64,000 nucleotides of DNA, from positions 2,242,537 through 2,306,536 of the forward strand of contig CH003364.1 in assembly GCA_000149265.1 (NCBI GenBank). The letters are read 5' to 3'. The notes beneath the pieces are model-generated. The model saw only the letters and a list, made by a program, of their open reading frames with translations, was not told the DNA's origin and ran no database searches. Source of the DNA: Ciona savignyi. Lineage: Eukaryota; Chordata; Ascidiacea; Phlebobranchia; Cionidae. Of the stretch, positions 50,906 through 60,470 are shown one piece after another. Made by a program: the position numbers and the translations under genes. Within the stretch, counting starts at the first letter, position 1, and each line of letters begins with the position of its first letter.

Positions 50906-51234
50906 GCACTGCGGAGTGATAATCCAATTAATCAGTTATCTAAATCTGGTAAACAACAACAAATCAAAAGTTTAAACAAATCAGTTTAAAAATTTCAATT
51001 GGGTATCACGTGCGAAAAATAAAAAAGGGAAACCAATTTTACTTTCTGTCTTGGATTTACAGCAGATCTGGCGGTTTTAAAAAAAGAAATGATTTATTAT
51101 CTGTGTTTATTATCATGAGTTGAGCGGGGTCGCGCGAGTAATTACAAAGATAGGCGACCTGGCTCCTCCCGTCCAGCTGCAGATTAAACCAAGGCCAAAA
51201 TTAACACTCCTTACCGACTCGCTTATTCCTAAAA

Positions 51235-51482
51235 CAGTGTTTCCCAACCCTTTTTGATCGAGGTCCAAATTCAAACCAGTCAAAGACTCAAAAGCATAAT
51301 AACGAAGGCTACTTCACACAGGGTGTGTTTAGTTGGTCAAATATAGGCTTCATAGTTTCGTTGTGACGCAATAAAACGAAATTTGTTTCATCCTACTCTC
51401 TCTTTATTTGCTTCTGGCGGTGGACTCAGTAAAACCTTTCGCGGACTCCAATGAACCCGCGTACTCGGGTTGCGAAACACTG
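51235..51482. mobile_element. hAT-type MITE, 248 bp
   Basis: The termini CAGTGTTTCCCAACCC and CGGGTTGCGAAACACTG are inverted and related to the element at 15944. Flanks TCCTAAAA and CTCTAAAA match at 6 of 8 positions. It lies 60 bases left of the kinase-bearing transposon. Confidence 0.75.
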
Positions 51483-51536
51483 CTCTAAAAAAGGAAAAAG
51501 GTATTATATCCTCACTCTCACAAGTTGCATCAAAAC

Positions 51537-51542
51537 CAGGAG
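51537..51542. repeat. Left 6-bp target-site duplication
   Basis: CAGGAG directly precedes the transposon terminus TATGGTGGCATATCG and is repeated exactly at 56788-56793. Confidence 0.85.
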
Positions 51543-52256
51543 TATGGTGGCATATCGTTATCACCATTTTTTCATCAATCCTTGAATTTTTTATTTCGAT
51601 TTCCATTTTGTTTTCTATTTCATTTTTAATTTCATTTTTATTTTCATTTTGTTTTCCATTTCATTTTTAATTTTATTTTCATTTTGTTTTCTATTTCATT
51701 TTCAATTTCATTTCTATTTTCATTTTGTTTTCTATTTTCATTTTGTTTTCAATTTCATTTTGTTTTCTATTTCATTTTTAATTTCATTTCTATTTTCATT
51801 TTGTTTTCAATTTCATTTCTATTTTAATTTGTGTTTTCTATTTCATTTTTAATTTCATTTCTATTTTCATTTTGTTTTCAATTTCATTTCTATTTTCATT
51901 TTGTTTTCAATTTCATTTTGTTTTCAATTTCATTTTGTTTTCTATTTCATTTTTAATTTCATTTCTATTTTCATTTTGTTTTCTATTTCATTTCTATTTT
52001 CATTTTGTTTTTAATTTCATTTCTATTTCCATTTTGTTTTCTATTTCATTTTCAATTTCATTTCTTTTTTCATTTTGTTTTCAATTTCATTTTTAATTTC
52101 AATTTCGTTTTAAAAATTTTAAATGAATTTGGCCAGGTGGCACAGCGTTATCAAAACCGTGGTTTAAAATAGGAGAGTGCCTCAGCGTTATCAAAATTCA
52201 TAGAAATCAAATTAAATATTTCGCACTAGTTTGGGGTAAGCACCATGCGATTGTGT
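51543..52256. repeat. Left terminal inverted repeat with minisatellite
   Basis: It starts TATGGTGGCATATCG. A minisatellite of TTTCATTT, CTATTTTCATTTTG and similar units covers about 51590-52122. The motif core CGTTATCA appears at 51556, 52146 and 52186, in GGCATATCGTTATCA, GGCACAGCGTTATCA and TGCCTCAGCGTTATCA contexts. The motif copies may be transposase-binding sites, which is inference. Confidence 0.85.
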
Positions 52257-52637
52257 GGCCGTATTAATTGACTTCGGTGGTTTCTGGTTCGGAAGGTACA
52301 ACTATTTACTACCATATTTTAAAGCGACAGCTAATTGACGTAATACTCGCTATAATTTAGTCAAAACCGGGAGGCTTTTGGTAACAGAATTTCACTGGTT
52401 TTCTCGTCCACTCGTATAGTGAGCTTAGTTGGTACAGCGTCGGGTTGGCAACCACTTCCTCGGTTTATTAGGTAGAATGGTTGGTATGTAAAAAGTATAT
52501 ATTTAAGGCTAGAACTTCTTGGCAAATGTAATGCCTTACCCTGTTAACCCTGACATTTTTTTCTTTTCTCACAAGGAGAGTGTGAACTTAGGATACTAAG
52601 TGCTTAATACTTAGATTAAAGACCAGTTATTAACCAA

Positions 52638-52829
52638 ATGAAAAAGCACAAAGAAAATTGGTTAGAGTTTGAAAAGAGAATGGGAAAGAAAAGGGGTAAG
52701 GGAGAAAAGACAAACCAGTTGGAAGAAAATGTACCCAGTGACATCATGGTGCAAAGAATGTCCAGCAGCCCATCAGGAAGGTTAAAAAAATATGAACCAT
52801 TGGATACTAGGGTATTTTGTCCCATTTAA
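52638..52829 (+). other. Upstream open frame overlapping the kinase start
   Basis: A 63-codon frame, very rich in Lys and Glu (MKKHKENWLEFEKRMGKK at its start), overlaps the kinase frame by 38 bases in another phase. It may be the true N-terminus of the kinase gene, separated by a one-base indel or an unseen intron. It may also be a chance frame. A 27-base GT..AG stretch in the overlap is too short for a normal intron. Confidence 0.35.
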
Positions 52830-53862
52830 ATATCCCAGTTTAACATTGGAAAATGTTAAAAAGTCATGTGAGCTGTACTACAATAAGTCTGAAGGTACAT
52901 GTGATGTTCTCGCTTCAGACAGAGGTCCATCTTGCAGTAGGATTGAGCAAATAAAAGGGAAAAAATTCATTTACATTAGATTCTTAGAATTACCAGAATT
53001 AAGTGATAATCCAGAAAAAAATAATTGCAGTGTCACTTCCCAGCTACCATCTTGTTCACAACCATTCCCCAAATCCATTTCTATTAGCACTTTATTAAAG
53101 GCTGGACAACTTGTTAGAGAGCCGCCTTATTCCAGAGCAACACTGCAGTTGAGTTGTTTTAATGTTGAACACACTGGGTGGTTAACATACAAGGAACTGT
53201 GTTTTGACATTCAGAATAAAAAGTTCGCCAATGGAGCATTTAGAGATGCCTTTAGAGCTAGATTGTGCTCGGGTGATTCCAGAAGCACCTTACCCAAAGA
53301 TTGGGTACTGAAATGTTATTCTGAAAGTGCTATAGATACCATAAATAAAGACCTGGATATGTCAGTGGATGATCATGCAAAGAAACAAGTGCAAATGCAT
53401 TCAGTTGCAAGGGTTGTCGCAATAGAATTTGCCAAGAAAGCTTCATCTAATTTTGGACAAACATTTGATTACGGTCCAGTTTACTTTACCAAGTTTAAAG
53501 ATATGACTGCCACACTAGAGCACTTCTATCCAGGGACATTCACCAAATATATTAACAATGATGGTACTTGCAGAAACTTTAGTGCGCCAGATGAGTTACA
53601 ATACAAAGCTGAATGCCTAGTGCATTTTAGTTATATTTTCTCTAAAGGAAAATTCATGTTGTTGGACATTCAAGGTGCTGGATACAAATTATATGACCCA
53701 GAAATTGCTACAACAGATCTCTTATGTGAGGGCAGTCACAAAGAATACTATTTTTGTGCCGGGAATTTATCAAGTGTGGCCATTGAACAATTTATCTCCA
53801 TTCATAAATGTAATAAGTTTTGTGCCATTATGCAATTGGACCCACTGCACAGTGCCAACTAA
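52792..53862 (+). CDS. Alpha-kinase domain protein inside a DNA transposon
   Basis: This is a 356-residue, single-exon protein. Residues about 130-345 form an atypical alpha-kinase domain (the TRPM7, eEF2K and MHCK family), which phosphorylates Ser/Thr. The Gly-rich FANGAFRDAF leads to WVLKCY with the ATP-binding Lys174. YINNDGT follows at about 253, then AECLVHFSY with His278, and the catalytic segment LLDIQGAGYKLYDPEI with Asp292, Gln294 and Asp302. After these come FCAGNLS and HKCNKFC with His338, Cys340 and Cys344. The spacings His+14 to Asp, Asp+10 to Asp, and His-x-Cys-x3-Cys match those known for TRPM7, so catalytic and zinc sites look intact. Residues 1-130 have no recognised domain. 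AATAAA follows at 53870. It converges with the transposase. Its role in the element is unknown; it could be cargo or a regulator. Confidence 0.88.
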   Translation: MNHWILGYFVPFKYPSLTLENVKKSCELYYNKSEGTCDVLASDRGPSCSRIEQIKGKKFIYIRFLELPELSDNPEKNNCSVTSQLPSCSQPFPKSISISTLLKAGQLVREPPYSRATLQLSCFNVEHTGWLTYKELCFDIQNKKFANGAFRDAFRARLCSGDSRSTLPKDWVLKCYSESAIDTINKDLDMSVDDHAKKQVQMHSVARVVAIEFAKKASSNFGQTFDYGPVYFTKFKDMTATLEHFYPGTFTKYINNDGTCRNFSAPDELQYKAECLVHFSYIFSKGKFMLLDIQGAGYKLYDPEIATTDLLCEGSHKEYYFCAGNLSSVAIEQFISIHKCNKFCAIMQLDPLHSAN

Positions 53863-53869
53863 TATTAAA

Positions 53870-53875
53870 AATAAA
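53870..53875 (+). promoter_or_regulatory. Polyadenylation signal of the kinase gene
   Basis: AATAAA lies eight bases after the kinase stop codon in an A-rich stretch. Confidence 0.5.
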
Positions 53876-53917
53876 ATAACCAAGTTTGCTATGTTTGTAC
53901 GACTTCTTTTCATGTAG

Positions 53918-54180
53918 AACCCAGCGGATTAATGGGTTCTACAAAATTGAAGGAACGTGTCTATCATATACAACACACTGCAATAGCTCNNNNNNNNNNN
54001 NNNNNNNNNNNNNNNNNNNNNNNNNNNNNNNNNNNNNNNNNNNNNNNNNNNNNNNNNNNNNNNNNNNNNNNNNNNNNNNNNNNNNNNNNNNNNNNNNNNN
54101 NNCATTGCCCGTGTGATAACCCCCTTGGTTTTCCCATTCACGGGGATAAACATGAATATCCTATTCCTATTCCTATCCTA
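53918..54180 (+). repeat. SINE copy inside the transposon, with gap
   Basis: It starts at GAACCCAGCGGATTAATGGG, so it is 5' truncated. It continues with ACAACACACTGCAATAGCTC, is interrupted by an N run (53990-54102), and resumes with CATTGCCCGTGTGATAACCC and a long CCTATTCCTATCC tail. It lies between the two transposon genes. Confidence 0.85.
53990..54102. other. Assembly gap (113 N)
   Basis: A run of N within the SINE copy. The family consensus suggests about 40-50 missing bases of SINE, so the gap size is an estimate or something else is present. Confidence 0.99.
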
Positions 54181-54814
54181 TTCTAATTAAATTACCCAAA
54201 ATAATTTTTTATTCTAAAATTAGCAGGTACGTAATGTAAACTATAACATATTCTTCACACACGTTTAAAGTTTATTGAGTACCGCTAATTTAAATTAAAT
54301 ATGTAGCGGGATAAAATTGTTCAAAATTGTAACTTTATGAGCATCAGTAAACAAAAACAGATTCACACTGTTGCTCGACTGGCAATTAGGCGGTAGTCAC
54401 CATGTCGTTGATTTCGGACTATATTACTAATGTATAAGACTGAGCCTATCCATAGGAAACCCCATTGTAATTTTTAAAGGTAAACAAAAGTTTAAAGTAA
54501 GAGAAAAAAACGTCATTACAATCTTTATGCCAGCGTGCAAGTTTGTGTGTGGATCTAGCCTAATGCGTTAAGCTGTTAACCGTGTAAAATACCTTTATCA
54601 TATCACGATTTATCATATAGAGATATAATATGTTAGTTCTTTTCAATTCAACCGAGGTGTTCAATGGCACCTTAGTTGTACGGGGTATCCTATATCACAT
54701 ATTTATTATTACTCAGTTAGTCATTGGTAGTGAATCAGAAATCGGCCATGTTGCGAGTGTGCCGCCCCTGGGCGACGGCGCCTAATTGCCAGCACAAACA
54801 ACATTGAGTCTGAT

Positions 54815-56009
54815 TTAAAAATCGCATTTAGCTTTCAAAAAGGTATATGCCTTTAGTGCATCTTTAGCAGGAATACATTCAGGATTCGGAACGATACTTT
54901 CAAATTTTCTTTGTATGTCTCTACCTAAACAGTCCACAGGTGCTGATAAAACTCCAGAAAGTTCTGCAACAGTTTTAAGGTCATTAACTTCTATCCGTGT
55001 TCCTTTGTTTGTTGCGCCATAGGACTCGGGAAGAGAAAACATAACATTGGGAATACCATATGGTAACTCCCGACCCTTTTGAGCCCTAATGCGATGACAG
55101 TTCCAATACTTCACAAACATTTCACACTCACGAGAAACAATTGGCTTGTAAACATAATATAACATTTGTCGGTCCTGCGGATTCTCTGGGTTGTATGTTC
55201 TTTCATGAAGCAATTCATGTAACTGGTATTTGAAATATTTTTCAAGGCGTTCATGAAGATCTCTTCCACCATCTTTCAATTTTGTTTGTATTTGAAGGCC
55301 CATATATTACAGAATCTGTTGGTGTGTTCATTGTTGTCCGTAAGTTAGTAAGAAATGCATGGATTGTTGCTACTTTTCCAGTCTCTGTACCCCTGTCCAT
55401 GCGTAAATGTTTTGGTAGCATTTGTGTTTCGTACAAAAATTCCAAGTACTTTTTGCCAATTATTAATGGGTTTGAATTGGAATAAGTTACAAATAAGAAC
55501 AAAATCTTACGGGAAAACGTATCCATACAACCGTAAATTCCAAGTGGAAATGTATTGTTTTGGTAACCGCAAAGTTTATCATGTCCATCTAAAGAAACCA
55601 TTGACAAGGGTCCCTCTGCTTTGAATGGCTGCTTGGGTCGTTTCACTCTTTTATGGACATTTCTGTATTCGAGACCGTCAGGGTCTACCTCGGCCATTAC
55701 ATTGTAGACAAGATGCATTGGGACTTTAACATTGTACTTCCAACGAAGTTTAAGATTCATGGCACGATAGCCCAGTAACTTTCCTGGTCCATCTACTTCC
55801 TTTATTACTGCTGAAGTCACATCTTCCAAAGATGTGTCGTAATTTATATAGCGGATTTCAAAGTGCCTCAAGCGTCTATCTAGTGTCGGTAAACTCCATG
55901 TATATTTGCTGTAATATTTAGTAACCATCTGTAGTATTTCTGACCGTTTCATATTTTGCTTAACATAATTGTCAAGATCTGCTTCTAAGTTGCGGTCAAA
56001 TTTCCACAT
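54815..56009 (-). pseudogene. Integrase-like DDE transposase with a one-base frame break
   Basis: Frame 1 (56009-55251, 252 residues) opens with a DNA-binding-like region (KRSEILQMVTKYYSKY, then GPGKLLGYRAMNLKLRW). It continues into an rve-type integrase core: SLDGHDKLCGY with Asp141, GCMDTFSRKI, LRMDRGTET with Asp205, and TNKIERWW with Glu245, a DDE triad with 39 residues between Asp205 and Glu245. The frame then shifts by one base near 55257-55263. The second frame (to 54815) continues the family with DLHERLEKYFK, KYWNCHRIRAQKGRELPYGI and MFSLPESYG. The family resembles integrase-core proteins common in fish, cnidarians and fungi. The break may be real decay, a sequencing error or a tiny unseen intron. 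If real, this copy is non-autonomous. Confidence 0.85.
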
Positions 56010-56189
56010 ACTACATAAGTTACAGTTAGTATATCACTGACATCACTGAACAAAGACGGGAAAGAAAAATGTAAGTTTACAATCCATACAGGATGCTAGT
56101 TTTAACGACAGTACGTAGGCTATATATATACAACAAAACCTTGCATTAATAAATATGAACACAACTAACACAGTCAATGCACAGCCACA

Positions 56190-56787
56190 ACACAATCGCA
56201 TGGTGCTTCCCCAAACTAGTGCGAATTATTTAATTTGATTTCTATGAATTTTGATAACGCTGAGGCACTCTCCTATTTTAAACCACGGTTTTGATAACGC
56301 TGTGCCACCTGGCCAAATTCATTTTAAATTTTTAAAACGAAATTAAAAATGAAATTAAAAATGAAATTGAAAACAAAATGAAAATAAAAATGAAATTAAA
56401 AATGAAATTGAAAACAAAATGAAAATAGAAATGAAATTAAAAATGAAATAGAAAAAAAAAATAGAAATGAAATAGAAAACAAAATGAAATTAAAAATAAA
56501 ATAGAAAAAAAATAAAAATAAAAATGAAATTAAAAATGAAATTGAAAACAAAATGAAAATAGAAATGAAATTAAATATGAAATAGAAAAAAAAATAGAAA
56601 TGAAATTAAAAATGAAATAGAAAACAAAATGAAAATGAAATGAAAATAGAAATGAAGTTAAAAATGAAATACAAAAAAAATGGAAATAGAAATGAAATTA
56701 AAAATGAAATAGAAAACAAAATGGAAATCAAAATAAAAAATTTAAGGTTTGATGAAAAAAAAATGGTGATAACGATATGCCACCATA
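56190..56787. repeat. Right terminal inverted repeat with minisatellite
   Basis: Inverse of the left arm. The motif TGATAACG occurs at 56253, 56292 and 56767, and the AAATGAAA-type minisatellite covers about 56330-56745. The tip is CGATATGCCACCATA. Confidence 0.85.
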
Positions 56788-56793
56788 CAGGAG
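56788..56793. repeat. Right 6-bp target-site duplication
   Basis: CAGGAG directly follows the right tip, matching 51537-51542. Confidence 0.85.
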
Positions 56794-57165
56794 CCCACAT
56801 TGACTTGTATATTAGCACATTTACAGGTTGCAACAAACATTTTACAGGAACAAGGAAACAGACCAAGCCGAAAATATTAGTTGGAAAAGTCTGATGGTGA
56901 CGTATGTTGTCCTCACAGTTTTGATAAACTTTAATTTGTAAAACATTATAAATGCATATATTTTAACAATAGCTTAGTATCGTGGTTCGACCAATGTTTT
57001 TGTTATAAATGTCAATTAAAAGTGTATCACCATCGACCAAAATGAACTAATGATGCATTCATACCGCACCAATTAGCGAAAAGCGAATCGTTACAGTATG
57101 GGCTAGACGCTTTTATTGCATTAACTCGATGTTGATTTTATAATTTTAACATGTTTTTGTTACAG

Positions 57166-58001
57166 ATGTCCAATTTAGATGAAATACGAGAACTGCTGGA
57201 TGACGCAAAGTCTTTCCTGGGTGACGCAATGGGAAGGGTAAAGTCAGAAATCACAAAAGACTTTGATGAAATAGGAAAGATGCTTGTCGAATGCAGTTCA
57301 TGTTCGGTTGAAAGCCAAACCTCAACGATCGACGTGATATCCGCATCGACCCAGACGGAAGACGAAGAGTTAACAATTTCCTTAAGCGACTCTCCATCGC
57401 CACCAAGCGAAATTGTTGCATCGTCGCAGCCACAAACGGTGGATACGAGAGAACTGGAAAAATATATGGATCAAAAGCTTAATTCAAAACAAAATTTTAA
57501 TCGGCAGCAATTCGGAGTAGTCAATTGCATGAGTGATAAAAATGGTAAGTTGATCTTCTGAGTTAATTATATAGGATATTCATGTATTATCTCTAAAATG
57601 GAGAGGCAATTTTGTTACCAGTAATTTATGCCAACGTGTGTTGACCACAGCCACTTTACTATGTTGTATATAATTAAAAAATCATTTTAGTGTTTGTACA
57701 ACATAATAATAATGCAGTAGTGTTAAGCGATTGTCGCAAAGTTGTGCCAAGGAACCCAACTGTCAGCGTCTGGTTTATTTCCATTTCTACCAAATTACCC
57801 GTTAAAAACCAGTGCAAACGGTATATGAATTATATGCCTTAAAAAATATAGCCACTAAACAACATTATTATTTATGGAAACCTTACAGATAAAATGAACC
57901 CGACCAATCTTATAATGCTGGAAAAAAGAAAGCGTCGTCTTTGCGGGCGAAACAATTCAAGCTCCAAACAAAACAATCGAGAATTTCCGATTCTATTATA
58001 G
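57166..58001 (+). CDS. Small acidic protein, unrecognised, two exons
   Basis: Exons 57166-57544 and 57889-58001 join at phase 1 to 163 residues. The N-terminus (NLDEIRELLDDAKSFLGDAM, then GRVKSEITKDFDEIGKML) looks like an amphipathic helix or coiled coil. The middle is Ser/Thr-rich and acidic (ISASTQTEDEEL), and the C-terminus is basic (LEKRKRRLCGRNN). The start ATG follows TTTTTGTTACAG directly, so the acceptor abuts the start codon. That fits a spliced-leader acceptor or a 5' UTR intron. AATAAA at 58162 is a likely polyadenylation signal. Family not recognised. It lies 379 bases past the transposon end, and nothing suggests it is part of it. Confidence 0.65.
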
Positions 58002-58161
58002 AAAAAATAAAGGGTCGACGTAAGCAGGCGATGAAATTGAAACGCTTACAAAAACCTGGACCAAAAAAATAATACATAGCTGATTCCAAGCTTGACACAC
58101 ATTTCATGTTCATTTAAATGTCTAGTTTTCATTTTCGATTTTCGTACTTTTTTACTTCGTT

Positions 58162-58167
58162 AATAAA
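58162..58167 (+). promoter_or_regulatory. Polyadenylation signal of the small acidic gene
   Basis: AATAAA lies about 160 bases after the stop codon. Confidence 0.5.
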
Positions 58168-59714
58168 AAAGACGCTTTGTAAATTTACGATATTTAATGT
58201 TTTTTACTAGGGCTTCAACGATACTGTAAAGGTAGTAAAAAGTATGGATAATCGCGGGTCTCGTAAAGCGATAACCGCGATTATCATTAGTAAACATGAT
58301 GAACTCCCAAAAGCTAAACTAAACGTCGATTGCAATGCGTTTCTTGATGACAAGAAAACAATAGTTTATTCTTAAAGAAGGCTTGTAAGTAAAATTTACC
58401 TCATTTATAATTATTGCAATAAGCATAAAGACGATGTGTAAAACCTATAGGCCAAGTTTTTGCGTCAGAAACGACAATTTTGCCACACGCCGATTAGGTA
58501 TCGTAGTTCGTAAATATTGCGTTAGAAAAATTTATCTTAGTAACTTTAACTACACAAAGCACCAGTCACAGGCACCAGTGATTGTATGATTATCAACGAA
58601 AAAAAAACAAGCCTTAAACCTTGCTTTTAAACTTTATATTACGCAATACAACTTAAGTTATGTTAAGTTTGTAAACATGGAAGGTTAACTTGTATAAATC
58701 TAAATAAAAAATATAGCACATATATACTTTATATGTTTATATATAGTGACAGATTTTAGGACAATCAGTGACAGATCTTGGGAAAATAACACAAATTCAT
58801 TTTAACGGTCATACTTGCCACAGTTTTTATTTCGTAATTGCCGTCCATAACGTCATTTTCTACGCTTCTGCAACTTAACTGCTTTTAGTTTACTGACTCA
58901 AAGAGGAGTTGAATCAAAGATCCAAATAGTATTAAATTGCTCTGATAATCTGCTTTCTACACAGACAGTTTTTCGTAAGCCGAATTTCATTGCTGGGAAA
59001 CATTGCCTGTATGTTGTTTGATTCGCAGATGTAATCGATCCACTCGGCTAATACTTTCCATGTGAAAGGCCGCTGATGTGATGTGTTAAATACCCGACGT
59101 TTTGTATCCAATAGGCGTATTTCTATAAAGGAGATTTCACCAGACGTTAAAATTTTATTCCACAAACTTTTCGCGGCGTAAATATGTAAATAAAATATGA
59201 ACATTTTGCAAAAGAAGCCCGTTTTATTTAGAGTTAACGCAAAGCATTTATTTTCGCCAGTGATATGTTGACTTTCAAGATATTTTATTCTGATTTTGCT
59301 GCCATCCTTGCGTTTAGAAGAAGGCCAAATAAAGCTTTAGCAGGACATCACACATTGTCTAAAAGTTCTATCCGCTGACGATCGTCTGTAACTAGTTATA
59401 TAGCTGGTCAACTGCATGTCCAATGTCCAGAGGTGAGACAGTGGATTAGCATAACTACTGTTGCTAACAACTGTATACAGCTTACTTGGTAGTAAGTTAT
59501 TTTCATCCTTAACTTAATTGGCATGGCAACGCCCCTCCCCCCTAAATAGGCGATCCGCAATTTAACGTTTTATTATGATATAAACAGTGGCCTTTTGAAA
59601 ACTTGGGCAAAAGTTGAATACTATCTTTTTTGTTTTTTTAAATATTTTAATCGCCTACAATAAAAATAATCTATTCTAATTACCGAATAGCTTTATGGGT
59701 AATATTTAGACGAA

Positions 59715-60005
59715 GACGAATGGTTGCAGATTTGAAACTAGTCGGTTGTCTCGTTGGGCAAGGAACTTAGCGAACATTTCTCAATAAAATAACGAGTTCC
59801 ACCAGATTTGAAGTAACGTCTTTATCCTACATAACAAAATAAATTTGCTCCGGTAACGCTACGGTGGTCATGAGGTATTTTAAAGATTTCTTATTTGAGA
59901 ACACTTTCTTACATAATTGCAAGGCATTTGCTGAATGCCAAGGTGATAAATCCATTGCGTTGTTTCATTTTCAGCCATAAACAAGAGTATACCATCCTAT
60001 CCTAA
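59715..60005 (+). repeat. Diverged SINE copy
   Basis: It shows GGTTGCAGATTTGAAACTAG, TCGTTGGGCAAGGAACTTAG and GCTCCGGTAACGCTACGGTG, with a late ACCATCCTATCC tail, separated by unrelated sequence. Confidence 0.6.
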
Positions 60006-60030
60006 ACAAAAATCTCTTCATCGTATACAC

Positions 60031-60307
60031 CAGGGATGTCCAACCTGCGGCCCGCTAGTCATTTTCACTCCAAGTAGTATTTTGAACTTTGAATTTTAGC
60101 CTAATTAAAATGTATCAGTCAGCTTTTAGGGGCGCAGTAATAGCAGGCTATAAGTATGGGAGCAACAAGAATACAGGATTATAAATTAATGGTTTTTAAT
60201 TGTTTCCTTATGTACCAATTTTTCTTGAAATTTAATAGGTTCTGCGGTCCATTGAATTATTTCAAGTGAAAATGCGGCCCACTACAATAAAATGTTGGAC
60301 ATCCCTG
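60031..60307. mobile_element. hAT-type MITE, 277 bp
   Basis: The ends CAGGGATGTCCAACCTGCGG and AATGTTGGACATCCCTG are inverted, with a perfect 8-bp duplication GTATACAC at 60023-60030 and 60308-60315. The terminal sequence CAGGGATGTCCAA is typical of hAT elements. It has no coding capacity. Confidence 0.92.
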
Positions 60308-60315
60308 GTATACAC

Positions 60316-60470
60316 CAAGCAAACTATTTCTACTATATGGCTATATACCACACAGCAATAGCTTCCGTAATTCGATTTCTACTGGACTATTTCCGGTGTG
60401 ATACAAAATAATGCTTGTTAAGTTTTATCCATTTGCAGAGATAAATTAAAGATATCCTATATATTCCAAA
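60316..60470 (+). repeat. Diverged SINE 3' part
   Basis: It contains CCACACAGCAATAGCTTCCG, TCCGGTGTGATAC and GATATCCTATAT, matching the SINE 3' half in order, with many differences. Confidence 0.5.

Larger units (their letters stand above)
47631..51234. other. Intergenic region with repeats
   Basis: No supportable gene in 3.6 kb. It holds a near-complete SINE (48765-49030), a short hAT-type element (49557-49758), a Tigger-like MITE (50192-50702) and a TA/TG/TATG microsatellite (50850-50905). Confidence 0.5.
51543..56787. mobile_element. DNA transposon of 5,245 bp carrying an alpha-kinase and an integrase-like transposase
   Basis: Both outer tips read TATGGTGGCATATCGTTATC inward, and CAGGAG flanks each side as a perfect 6-bp target duplication. 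The left inverted repeat is 51543-52256 and the right is 56190-56787. They differ in length because a TTTCATTT-type minisatellite inside them varies in copy number. Past the minisatellite, about 145 bases of the two arms agree at all but a handful of positions. Internally an alpha-kinase-like gene (+, 52792-53862) and a DDE integrase-like transposase (-, 54815-56009) converge. A SINE with an N gap lies between them. A 6-bp duplication resembles Polinton and Dada elements, but no polymerase, capsid or ATPase gene is present, so the superfamily is left open. Confidence 0.88.

Noticed and set aside
51649..52096. Long Phe/Ile/Ser-rich open frames
   Set aside because: They are translations of the TTTCATTT minisatellite in the transposon arm, not genes.
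51537..56793. Polinton/Maverick identity for the kinase transposon
   Set aside because: The 6-bp duplication and integrase-like core fit, but length is 5 kb and no DNA polymerase, ATPase, protease or capsid gene is present.
56606..56894. Open frames in the right arm on both strands
   Set aside because: Same minisatellite translated; the frames run through the transposon boundary.
58932..59204. Open frame of 90 codons on the reverse strand
   Set aside because: It looks somewhat protein-like but has no recognised motif, no splice partner and no conserved neighbour.
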